A stretch of 64,000 nt of DNA. It comes from Pyxidicoccus caerfyrddinensis. Its GTDB lineage: Bacteria > Myxococcota > Myxococcia > Myxococcales > Myxococcaceae. The stretch spans positions 1 to 64,000 of the forward strand of contig NZ_JAAIYA010000003.1 in assembly GCF_010894405.1 (NCBI RefSeq), read 5' to 3'. The position numbers were made by a program, and so were the translations under genes. Of the stretch, positions 33,087 through 40,038 are shown piece by piece (positions within the stretch are counted from its first letter, which is position 1; every line of letters begins with the position of its first letter). The notes beneath the pieces were generated by a model. The model was not told the origin of the DNA, made no database searches, and was given only the letters and a program-made list of their open reading frames with translations.

Positions 33087-33107
33087 CCACGTCAGGCCCG
33101 TGACACC
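33087..33107 (+). repeat. Left copy of 21-bp direct repeat
   Basis: Identical over 21 bases to 36232-36252; the core is CACGTCAGGCCCGTGAC, itself partly palindromic. The two copies lie just outside the DUF2381/kinase gene pair, 3,145 bp apart. Confidence 0.85.
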
Positions 33108-33257
33108 TCGACCGTGCCCACTTTTCGGCCCGCCCGAGCGAGAGTGGAGCCTGCGGCAGAAGGAAGCCCGACAGGGTCCGTCGGTGCTGGAACTGTAGGC
33201 AAGGGAGCAAGCACCAAGCCCGGCAGGGCGGGCGTAGCCCAGGCCAGGATGCTCGCA

Positions 33258-33353
33258 CTACCGAGCCAACAGCTCGCGGTGGGCAGCCATATCGCCCTCC
33301 CGGCTGACCGCGAAGGTCTCCCAGTCGGTGATCTGCCCCTTGCGCCTCGGGCC
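33258..33353 (-). pseudogene. Possible remnant of a gene 3' end
   Basis: On the minus strand a short open stretch ends in QITDWETFAVSREGDMAAHR, then ELLAR and a stop, with an in-frame stop 30 codons earlier. The composition looks protein-like, but the family is not recognised and the piece is short. It may be debris from an earlier insertion. Chance is quite possible. Confidence 0.25.
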
Positions 33354-33445
33354 TCAGCGAGACGCTGCCTCGATGGGGAGCATCTTCGCGGGGCAGGCTC
33401 CAACTGAGGCTCTGTTAGGGTACGACCCCGGAGGTTGTCCCTCGC

Positions 33446-34327
33446 GTGCCCCACTTCGTGTACTGGCTTCCGCTGCTGACCCTGTTGCTGACGAGCGCGG
33501 CCACCGCCCAGCAACTCCCGGCGCCCCTCCTCCGGCAGAGGTCCGTTACGTTGCCCGCCAGCACGCAGGATGCCACCGTGCGCGTGGCGCGGGGCACGCT
33601 CACCACCCTCACATTCGATTCGGCACTGGCCCCCAAGGGAGTGCAACTGGCGGGGCGAGACACCCACTTCGAGCGTGTCGTCATTGAGGAGCGCACCCTC
33701 ATCCTCAAGCCCAAGGTGGCGTTGGCGCCGAGCGAGCGACTGCTGCTCACCGTGAGATTCGCCGATAGCGCCGCTCCCCAGGAGGCCACCTTCGAGCTTG
33801 TACCGGGCGAAGGAGAAGTGGATGCAGCCGTGGAGGTGGTGCGCCGCGCGCGCAACGCGGACGCCCTCGAGGCGGCATTGGCCACCGTGCAGGCGCAGTT
33901 CGCCGCGCTGCAGGCCCGCTGTGGGGACAGCGAGCCCGAGAGCGCGGTGCTGGCCGGGTGGCTCACCGAGGACATTCGCGCCACGCTCTTCAACGCGGAA
34001 GTGCCACCTGGAAACGCCAGCGGCTTGAGATTGGAGGGCGGCGCGGGCTACCGCACTCGCAAGTGGGCCCTGGTCGTAGTCCAGCTCAGCAACGGACCCG
34101 CCGCGCGGCGGTGGACGCTGGGGGAAGTGCGGCTGACGTCCGCGCACGGAGCTCCCGTCAAGGTGCTCTCCGCGCGCGTCGACAGGCCACACCTGGCTCC
34201 CGGAGAGGAGGGCCTGCTGTTGGTGCGTACCGAAGCCCCCTGGTGGGACCTGGGCGAGAAATTCCGACTGGAGCTGAAGGACAAGGAGGGTGGTCGACTG
34301 CTGCCCTTGAGCGGAGTGGTTTTCTAG
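33446..34327 (+). CDS. DUF2381 family exported protein
   Basis: 293 residues. A signal peptide (MPHFVYWLPLLTLLLTSAAT) is followed by a beta-rich domain with RSVTLPAS, GTLTTLTFDSALAPKGVQLA, ERTLILKPKVALAPSERLLL, then a helical segment (VEVVRRARNADALEAALATV). This matches the myxobacterial paralogous family DUF2381/TIGR02268, which is commonly encoded beside serine/threonine kinase genes. The GTG start has GGAGG 11 bases upstream. The kinase gene begins 33 bp later, so they probably form an operon. Molecular role unknown; periplasmic or surface. Confidence 0.85.
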   Translation: MPHFVYWLPLLTLLLTSAATAQQLPAPLLRQRSVTLPASTQDATVRVARGTLTTLTFDSALAPKGVQLAGRDTHFERVVIEERTLILKPKVALAPSERLLLTVRFADSAAPQEATFELVPGEGEVDAAVEVVRRARNADALEAALATVQAQFAALQARCGDSEPESAVLAGWLTEDIRATLFNAEVPPGNASGLRLEGGAGYRTRKWALVVVQLSNGPAARRWTLGEVRLTSAHGAPVKVLSARVDRPHLAPGEEGLLLVRTEAPWWDLGEKFRLELKDKEGGRLLPLSGVVF

Positions 34328-34360
34328 AGCGCATCACGCAACGGCACGGGAACCCACGCC

Positions 34361-36151
34361 ATGACGACGCCTCTCTTCCACCCTGACCAACTCGGGCCCG
34401 GTAGTCGCGTGGGCCCCTGGCGAGTGCTGGAGTCCCTCGGTGCCGGCGGCTTCGGCCGGGCCTTCAAGGTGGAGCGGGACGAGCAACCCGGCCAGCCCTA
34501 CATGCTGAAGGTGGCGTTGCGCCCTGCCAGTCCCCATGCCCCCGAGGAGGAGAACGTCCACGGGCGGCTCTCTCGTGAGGCGGCCATCCATATGGCCTAC
34601 GACACGGGGGTGAAGCTCCACTCCGTCGACCACTGGCCCACGCCCCAGGGCTACCTCTACTTCGTCACCGACTACGTGGAGGGGGAGACATTCCATGAAT
34701 GGTGCTGGCGCACCCAGCCGTCCGCGGCACGCCTGATGGACATCTTCACGGAGGTGGTGCGCCAGGTAGGGGCGCTGCACCGGCGCGGCGTGAGCCACCG
34801 CGACCTGAAGAGCGACAACATCCTCATCCGCACGGTGGACGAGACACCGCACCTGCTCGACTACGGGGCGGCGCGGTTGCCAGGCATGGCCACGCTGACG
34901 GTGGGGGTGCCGCCAACAGCCCCGCACCTGGTCCCTCCCGAATGCCTGGAGTTCCTCCATGAGGAGACGTGGAAGGAAGGGGCTCGCTTCGACCCGGGCA
35001 TGCCGGGGGACCTCTACGCGCTGGGCCTGCTGTTCTTCGAGGCGCTCACCGACAGCTACGCCTTCGACCCCAAGCTCCCGTACAACGCGCTGGTGGTTGT
35101 CATCATGGCGAAGACGCCAGCCGCCCCGCACGTGCTCAACCCCAAGGTGCCGCGCAGCTTGAGCGACATCGTCATGCGCCTGCTGGAGAAGCGCCCGGAG
35201 GCACGCTACCCCAGCGCGGAGGCACTGCTCCAAGCGCTCTGGGAGGCCGCCAAGGAGCGCAAGAAGCCTGAGTGGCAGGTGTCTCTGGCCATGTCGCCTC
35301 CAGCCGAGAATGCCCCACCCCCGGAGACACCAGGCCCGTCGGCGCTTCCGGTCTCTCCTGCCGCTGATGCACCTCCATCCGCCGACGCAGCGCAGGTGCC
35401 GCAAGCAGCAACCGAGGGGCCGGAGAGGGCAGAAGTCGCGGAGGCGCCGCATGCGCCGGCGACGGAGCGTGCCCCGGAAACCCCTGTTGCCGTGAGCTCG
35501 CGGCCGCGGCGGCGTTTGCTGACGTGGGGCCTCCGCGGCCTCGCCGTGCTTTTTCTGGCCCTCTGGGTGGGGCTGAGCACACTGCCTCCCACCCCCGAGA
35601 AAGGAAGCCCGTCCATGCCCACCGCCCCCACGCCCCATGCACCTGAAGCCCGTCGCTCCAGCATCACCACGCTTCTGGCTGCGGCGCTCTGCTCCGTGAC
35701 GAGCATGGGCTGCCCCGCCGCTCAGGTGAAGCCAGAGCGCGGTGATTGCCCCAAGGAGGCCCGTGAAGCCATGTTCCGGGTCCTCGACATGGACACCGGG
35801 AAGGGTCGCAAGGCGGTCGTGGACATCAACCAGCCTGGGGATCAGAGCCAGCGCGGCACGTACCAGGACGGGCCCGTGGTGGGTCGTGTCGTCGGCTACT
35901 CGTGGACAGACCCCACGCTGCCGGATGGCACGCTGCTGTACGGGCGACTCTGGACGGGGTTCGAGTATTTCGGCGATCCAGCCGCCATGGTCCGCTACTC
36001 CGAGGCGAAGCTTCCCGACGGGCGCACCTTCCCCGTGTGCCTCGTCCTGGGTGGCCGAGATGGCCTCGTCCCTGTGCTGTCAGGCTCCAAGGCGGGCGCC
36101 GCCGTGCTGCCGCGGGAACTGCCTCTAACGCCGGTGGATCGCTGGCCCTGA
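34361..36151 (+). CDS. Membrane Ser/Thr protein kinase with C-terminal exported domain
   Basis: 596 residues. The kinase domain has the glycine loop SLGAGGFGRAFKV, ATP-site Lys50 (YMLKVAL), catalytic loop HRDLKSDN (Asp148), and DYG instead of DFG at Asp167. A Pro/Ala-rich linker (about 310-385) leads to a membrane span (about 390-410, GLRGLAVLFLALWVGLSTLP). A second hydrophobic stretch ends in a lipobox-like SMGC (about 450). The C-terminal domain, about 140 residues, contains VVGYSWTDPTLPDGTLL. Cytosolic kinase, outer sensor is the likely topology. Encoded with a DUF2381 partner. Confidence 0.87.
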   Translation: MTTPLFHPDQLGPGSRVGPWRVLESLGAGGFGRAFKVERDEQPGQPYMLKVALRPASPHAPEEENVHGRLSREAAIHMAYDTGVKLHSVDHWPTPQGYLYFVTDYVEGETFHEWCWRTQPSAARLMDIFTEVVRQVGALHRRGVSHRDLKSDNILIRTVDETPHLLDYGAARLPGMATLTVGVPPTAPHLVPPECLEFLHEETWKEGARFDPGMPGDLYALGLLFFEALTDSYAFDPKLPYNALVVVIMAKTPAAPHVLNPKVPRSLSDIVMRLLEKRPEARYPSAEALLQALWEAAKERKKPEWQVSLAMSPPAENAPPPETPGPSALPVSPAADAPPSADAAQVPQAATEGPERAEVAEAPHAPATERAPETPVAVSSRPRRRLLTWGLRGLAVLFLALWVGLSTLPPTPEKGSPSMPTAPTPHAPEARRSSITTLLAAALCSVTSMGCPAAQVKPERGDCPKEAREAMFRVLDMDTGKGRKAVVDINQPGDQSQRGTYQDGPVVGRVVGYSWTDPTLPDGTLLYGRLWTGFEYFGDPAAMVRYSEAKLPDGRTFPVCLVLGGRDGLVPVLSGSKAGAAVLPRELPLTPVDRWP

Positions 36152-36165
36152 GGTGGCTCACCTCA
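36149..36165. terminator. Short hairpin after the kinase gene
   Basis: TGAGGTG-GCT-CACCTCA, 7-bp stem beginning at the kinase stop codon. It may be a weak terminator. Confidence 0.35.
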
Positions 36166-36231
36166 GTGACCCTGGTCCTTGAAACACAAGTCACTCTGAG
36201 CCTCGGACCGAAGGGAGCCGCGGCCCCGTCT

Positions 36232-36252
36232 CCACGTCAGGCCCGTGACACC
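36232..36252 (+). repeat. Right copy of 21-bp direct repeat
   Basis: Exact copy of 33087-33107. It lies 57 bp before the VWA-domain gene. Confidence 0.85.
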
Positions 36253-36308
36253 CAAGGCGTCGGAGCCGTGCCGCTGAGGGCAGGGCGGCCCGTACCCGGG
36301 GGTGTCTC

Positions 36309-37130
36309 GTGGACAAGCTTTCGCGGCTGGACCTCGTCTTCTGTGTGGACCTGACCAGCAGCATGACCTCCTTCATCGCGCAGGCGCGGGCGCACGTGCG
36401 TCGCATCCTCGACGCGCTGACGGCGGTTCCGGACCTGGACCTGTGCGTGGCGCTCTCCGGCTACCGTGACCACGGCTTCCCGGAGGTGCTCGAGGTCCAT
36501 TCCTTCACCCGGGACGTCTCCGCGCTCGCGAAGGCGCTCGATGCGGCCCAGGTCTTCAGCCACGCGTCGAACCTCGATGCGGCCGAGGCCGTCTTCGCGG
36601 GCCTCGACGCGGCGGCGAAGCTCCCCTGGCGCGAGGGCGCCTTCAAGGTCGTCGTCCTCGTGGGCGATGCGCCCCCGCATGCCTGCGGCGGCGATGGCGG
36701 CCACGCTCCGGACCGCTTCCGCGAGAAGGACCCGAGCGGCTGGGACCTCGACGGCCTCACCAACCACCTGGAGGCCCAGGGCATCTTCCTGCATGCGCTC
36801 GCCATGGTGCCCTCGGTGCACCCGCACTACGACGCCGCGCTGGAGCGTGCCTTCCGTCGCCTGTCCATCTCCACCGGTGGCACCTACCAGTCCGCGCGTG
36901 GCCCGAATGCCGCGCTGGCCATCGTGGAGACGCTCGTCCAGCGCACCTCCGTCGAGTTCGCCTTCGACCGCCGCGTGCATGGCGCCATCGAGGCCCTCGC
37001 CCTGGACGCGCGCGGCAGCTCCGCGCTCCGCGAGTCCCTGGCGAAGCAGCTCGGGAGCACGGAGGTCACCGTGTCCTCGGCCCTGATGCGCCTGCGCCAG
37101 CGGGGGCTCCTGCCCGTGGGTGTGGAGTAG
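36309..37130 (+). CDS. VWA-domain protein
   Basis: 273 residues. The N-terminal von Willebrand A domain has the metal-site motif VDLTSSM (about 14-20, a DxSxS variant), then YRDHG, and VVLVGDAPPHACGGDGGHAP. The C-terminal 60 residues (VHGAIEALALDARGSSALRE; VSSALMRLRQRGLLPVG) are helical, perhaps a winged helix. No signal peptide, so cytosolic. The GTG at 36309 has GGGGG just upstream; the open frame starts there. It probably mediates Mg-dependent protein binding. It ends before the ECF promoter and is likely a separate unit. Confidence 0.8.
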   Translation: MDKLSRLDLVFCVDLTSSMTSFIAQARAHVRRILDALTAVPDLDLCVALSGYRDHGFPEVLEVHSFTRDVSALAKALDAAQVFSHASNLDAAEAVFAGLDAAAKLPWREGAFKVVVLVGDAPPHACGGDGGHAPDRFREKDPSGWDLDGLTNHLEAQGIFLHALAMVPSVHPHYDAALERAFRRLSISTGGTYQSARGPNAALAIVETLVQRTSVEFAFDRRVHGAIEALALDARGSSALRESLAKQLGSTEVTVSSALMRLRQRGLLPVGVE

Positions 37131-37147
37131 CGTTCACCCTCCGATGT

Positions 37148-37172
37148 CCCAACTTCCGCGGCTCGCGTGTCC
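37148..37172 (+). promoter_or_regulatory. ECF-type promoter of the sigma/anti-sigma/caspase operon
   Basis: CCCAAC (37148-37153), 12 bases, CGTGTCC (37166-37172). The same two blocks with identical spacing and similar flanks recur at 39973-39997 before a lipoprotein gene. Blocks and spacing fit -35/-10 elements of an ECF sigma factor. Transcription would start around 37178-37182, leaving a very short leader before the ATG at 37185. Confidence 0.75.
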
Positions 37173-37184
37173 AATCCGGTGAAG

Positions 37185-37697
37185 ATGTCCCAAGGGTTGA
37201 GCGCCACGGAGCTCCAGGAGCTGTACGACCGGTATGCCCCAGGCATGTACCGGAGGGCCTTCGCCTTGCTTCAGCGGGAGGCGGATGCCTGGGACGCGGT
37301 GCAGGAGGCGTGCATCCGCCTCCTCCAGTCCGCGGCCGAGTTCCGGCGCGAGGCCCGGCCGATGACGTTCATCTACCGGGTGACCACCAACGTCTGTCTC
37401 AACATGCTCCGCTCCCGCGCCCTGCGCGACGTGGCGCCCGAGGCGGACGGACCGGAGGGCACGGTGGACGCGCTCGCCTCCACCGAGTGCAGGGACTTCC
37501 TCGTGAAGCTCGCGCGCGAATTGGACGAGCGCGGCCTCACCGTGGCGACGCTGTACTACCTGGACGGGTTGTCCCAGGAGGAGATTGCCCAGGTGCTGGG
37601 CCTCTCCAGGAAGACCATCGTGCGCGAGGTGCAGCGCATCAGCGTCCTGGCCCGCGCCCTGGGCGAGCCCAGGGGCGTGCGTGGAGGTGCCGGATGA
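37185..37697 (+). CDS. ECF sigma factor of the caspase operon
   Basis: 170 residues. Region 2 reads LYDRYAPGMYRRAFALLQRE, then DAWDAVQEACIRLLQSAAEF. Region 4 reads LYYLDGLSQEEIAQVLGLSR, then KTIVREVQRI. A GTG at 37167 would add six residues, but it lies inside the proposed -10 element, so the ATG at 37185 is preferred; GGTGAAG precedes it. Its stop overlaps the anti-sigma start (ATGA). The promoter before it is probably its own target, giving positive autoregulation. Confidence 0.9.
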   Translation: MSQGLSATELQELYDRYAPGMYRRAFALLQREADAWDAVQEACIRLLQSAAEFRREARPMTFIYRVTTNVCLNMLRSRALRDVAPEADGPEGTVDALASTECRDFLVKLARELDERGLTVATLYYLDGLSQEEIAQVLGLSRKTIVREVQRISVLARALGEPRGVRGGAG

Positions 37698-38446
37698 GTG
37701 AACACCTGTCGGACCTCGTCCTGGACGAGGTGATGGCCGGCGGCCCCCAGCCGCCACACCTGGAGTCCTGTGACACCTGCAACGCGCGTGTCACCCGGCT
37801 GCGAGCCCATGCGGACGGAGTCCGGGCCCGGCCCGACTTCTCCCGCGTCCGTGCCCACGTCCTCTCGGAGGCGGCGCGGCGTCCGTCGCGGCCCGCGGCC
37901 TCGTGGTTCTCCGGCTGGCTGCTCGTCCCCGCGCTGGCCACCGTGGCGATGGTGGTGCTGCTCCGCGGCCCGCTGTCGGGAGACACGCCAGCCACGGGGA
38001 CGCTGCCCGTGAAGCCGGTCCTCCGCGTGAAGGGCCCACCCGGCGTGGAGCTGCTGCGACTGCTGGACGGCCAGGTGAACCCCGTCCTGCGCGAGGGGGA
38101 CGAAGTGGCGCTGCGGCTGAGGAGTGGAGGTCGCAGGTATGCGCTGGTCATCTCCGTGGACGTCGAGGGGCAGGTGGAGGCACTGTGGCCCTCGGGGGCC
38201 GCGCGCAGCGGCGAGCTGGATGCCGAGCAGCCCGCGCCCCTGTTCCAGGTCACCCGGGGAGACTTCGCGGTGCATGCCATCTATTCGGAGTCGCCGCTGA
38301 GCCTCGACGAGGTCCGTGACTGGGTGCCCATGCACGGGTCGGAGTGCTCCGGCGCCCCGAGCGAGGCCGCATGCCAGGAGCCCGCGGGGCTTCCCTCGGG
38401 GGCCGCGCACGCGACGGTGTCGCTCCAGGTCGAGGCTCCGCGATGA
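37694..38446 (+). CDS. Zinc anti-sigma factor with extracytoplasmic DUF4384 domain
   Basis: 250 residues. The N-terminus has a ZAS-like zinc motif PHLESCDTC (His-x3-Cys-x2-Cys, about 23-30). One membrane span follows (about 72-90, GWLLVPALATVAMVVLL). The outer domain has the DUF4384 pattern (LREGDEVALRLRSGGRRYAL, then VISVDVEGQVEALWPSG). This links a cytosolic sigma-binding finger to a periplasmic sensor. Start and stop both overlap the neighbours in ATGA, so sigma, anti-sigma and caspase are made together. Confidence 0.85.
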   Translation: MSEHLSDLVLDEVMAGGPQPPHLESCDTCNARVTRLRAHADGVRARPDFSRVRAHVLSEAARRPSRPAASWFSGWLLVPALATVAMVVLLRGPLSGDTPATGTLPVKPVLRVKGPPGVELLRLLDGQVNPVLREGDEVALRLRSGGRRYALVISVDVEGQVEALWPSGAARSGELDAEQPAPLFQVTRGDFAVHAIYSESPLSLDEVRDWVPMHGSECSGAPSEAACQEPAGLPSGAAHATVSLQVEAPR

Positions 38447-39969
38447 CGCTCGCGCTGCTGCTCGCGGCCGTGGTGGCGGCACAGCCCGTGACTCCGGAGG
38501 AGGCGCCGCGCCGCTTCGCCCTCGCGGTGGGCAACAACCGGGGTACCGGCGCGGATGCTCCGCTGCGGTACGCGGAGCGCGATGCCCGCTCGGTGCTGGG
38601 CGTGCTCGAAGAGGTGGGCGGGCTGCGGCGCGAGGATGCCCTGCTGGTGCTCGGCACCGACGCGGACGCGGTGCGCGACGCGCTCGCCCGTTTCGAGCGC
38701 CACCTCCAGGCCAACGCCCGTCCCGGCGACCAGCTCTTCGTCTACGTCTCCAGCCACGCGGACGCGGGCGAGCTGCACCTGGGCGGCTCGCGCCTGCCCC
38801 TGGGCGAGGTGGTGCGCTTCATCGAGCACGCCCCCGTGAGTGTCGCCCTGCTGGTGGTGGACTCCTGCCAGTCCGGCGAGGCGGCGCGTCTCAAGGGGCT
38901 CAAGCCCATCCCCGGCGTGCTCGTGAATCTGGAGCGGCCGGAGCTCGCCGGGCGCGTCATCATCACCGCGTCCGCCGCGGACGAGTCCGCGCAGGAGTCG
39001 GACGCGCTCGCGGGCTCCATCTTCACGCACCACCTGGTTGCCGCGCTGCGCGGGGCGGCGGACGTGTCCGGAGACGGCAGCGTCACGCTCGCGGAGGCCT
39101 ATACGTATTCGTATGCACGCACGGTGGAGTCCTCGCTCCTGTCCCGCGCGGGCACGCAGCACCCCAGCTTCCACTTCGACCTCCAGGGGAAGGGGGACCT
39201 CGTCCTCTCCTCGCCCGCCCGCGCCACGTCGCTGCTGACGCTCGCCATCGACGAGCCCGGCGACTGGACGGTGTCCACGCTCGACGGCCAGCCCTTCCTC
39301 GGACACGTGCGCAAGGGCGCGGGCGCGGCGACGCTGGCGCTGCCCGCGGGCAGCTACCTCCTCACCACGCGCGGCGAGCATACCGCCCTGGTGGCGCGCG
39401 TGCAGGTGCCCGACTCCGGCCGCGCGGAGGTGACGCGCGCCCAGCTCCGTCCGCAGCAGTTGGAAGCGAATGCGCTCAAGGGCTCGCCGGCCCCGACGTG
39501 GATGGTCCACGTCGGCCCCAGCGTGGGCCGGCCCCTCGTGAAGACCTTCGGGACGATGCTGGGGGGCACGCTCGCCGTGCAACGCGCCTGGGCGACGTCC
39601 GGGGTGAACCTGGCGACGGCCGCGGTGGAGGTCCGCCATGGACGGCACCCCGCGGGTGACCTCTCGCAGAACGATTATTCGCTGAGGCTGGGTGTGGGCC
39701 ACCTCGTGCACGACTGGCACGGGCTGCACCTCCAGTTCGGCTTGGAGGGCGGCGCTACCCTGTCCAACCAGCGGCAGCACAGCAGTGGCGAGACGGGGCT
39801 TACGCTGCAGCCCTACGCTGGGGCGGTGGGCGGCGTGTGGCTGCCCGTGGGTGGGCCGTTCGCGGTGTCCCTGCTCGGGAGCGCGGGGCACACGTGGGTG
39901 CGGACGGAGACCGGCGCTCCCTCCAGGCTGTCCCTGGGAGGAAGCCTCGGCCTCGGCTGGCTGCGCTGA
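38443..39969 (+). CDS. Exported caspase-family (C14-like) protease with C-terminal beta-barrel
   Basis: 508 residues. A signal peptide (MTLALLLAAVVAAQPVTP) precedes a caspase p20-like fold: RFALAVGNNRGTG, RYAERDARSVLGVLEE, His105 in VYVSSHADAG, and Cys142 in LVVDSCQSGEAAR. DALAGSIFTHHLVAALRGAA follows. Residues about 270-350 form a beta-sandwich. From about 355 the chain is a barrel-like domain (WMVHVGPSVGRPL, GLHLQFGLEGGATL, LSLGGSLGLGWLR). The His/Cys dyad is intact. It probably acts at the outer membrane. Overlapping genes tie it to the DUF4384 anti-sigma factor. Confidence 0.85.
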   Translation: MTLALLLAAVVAAQPVTPEEAPRRFALAVGNNRGTGADAPLRYAERDARSVLGVLEEVGGLRREDALLVLGTDADAVRDALARFERHLQANARPGDQLFVYVSSHADAGELHLGGSRLPLGEVVRFIEHAPVSVALLVVDSCQSGEAARLKGLKPIPGVLVNLERPELAGRVIITASAADESAQESDALAGSIFTHHLVAALRGAADVSGDGSVTLAEAYTYSYARTVESSLLSRAGTQHPSFHFDLQGKGDLVLSSPARATSLLTLAIDEPGDWTVSTLDGQPFLGHVRKGAGAATLALPAGSYLLTTRGEHTALVARVQVPDSGRAEVTRAQLRPQQLEANALKGSPAPTWMVHVGPSVGRPLVKTFGTMLGGTLAVQRAWATSGVNLATAAVEVRHGRHPAGDLSQNDYSLRLGVGHLVHDWHGLHLQFGLEGGATLSNQRQHSSGETGLTLQPYAGAVGGVWLPVGGPFAVSLLGSAGHTWVRTETGAPSRLSLGGSLGLGWLR

Positions 39970-39972
39970 AGT

Positions 39973-39997
39973 CCCAACACGTCCGCCTCGCGTGTCC
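39973..39997 (+). promoter_or_regulatory. Second copy of the ECF-type promoter
   Basis: CCCAAC (39973-39978), 12 bases, CGTGTCC (39991-39997), matching the promoter at 37148. It lies 42 bp before the lipoprotein gene and 4 bp after the caspase gene stop. It makes the lipoprotein a likely target of the ECF sigma factor encoded at 37185. Confidence 0.75.
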
Positions 39998-40038
39998 AAG
40001 GGAGAGCTCACACTGCATCCGCTCCACGAGGTCCCCAC

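Larger units (their letters stand above)
33027..33445. other. Intergenic stretch at the edge of the kinase cassette
   Basis: This 419-bp stretch has no convincing gene. It holds one copy of a 21-bp direct repeat (33087-33107). On the minus strand there is a short piece that reads like the end of a protein (33258-33353). The ribosome site GGAGG near 33430 serves the DUF2381 gene. No tRNA or terminator was seen. Confidence 0.6.

Noticed and set aside
35581..35760. Separate lipoprotein gene starting inside the kinase (MPTAPTPHAP...SMGC)
   Set aside because: It is in frame with the kinase with no clear ribosome site, so one fused protein is the simpler reading; kept as a finding.
37167..37184. 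GTG start for the ECF sigma factor
   Set aside because: The GTG lies within the proposed -10 promoter block, so it would not be in the transcript; ATG 37185 fits.
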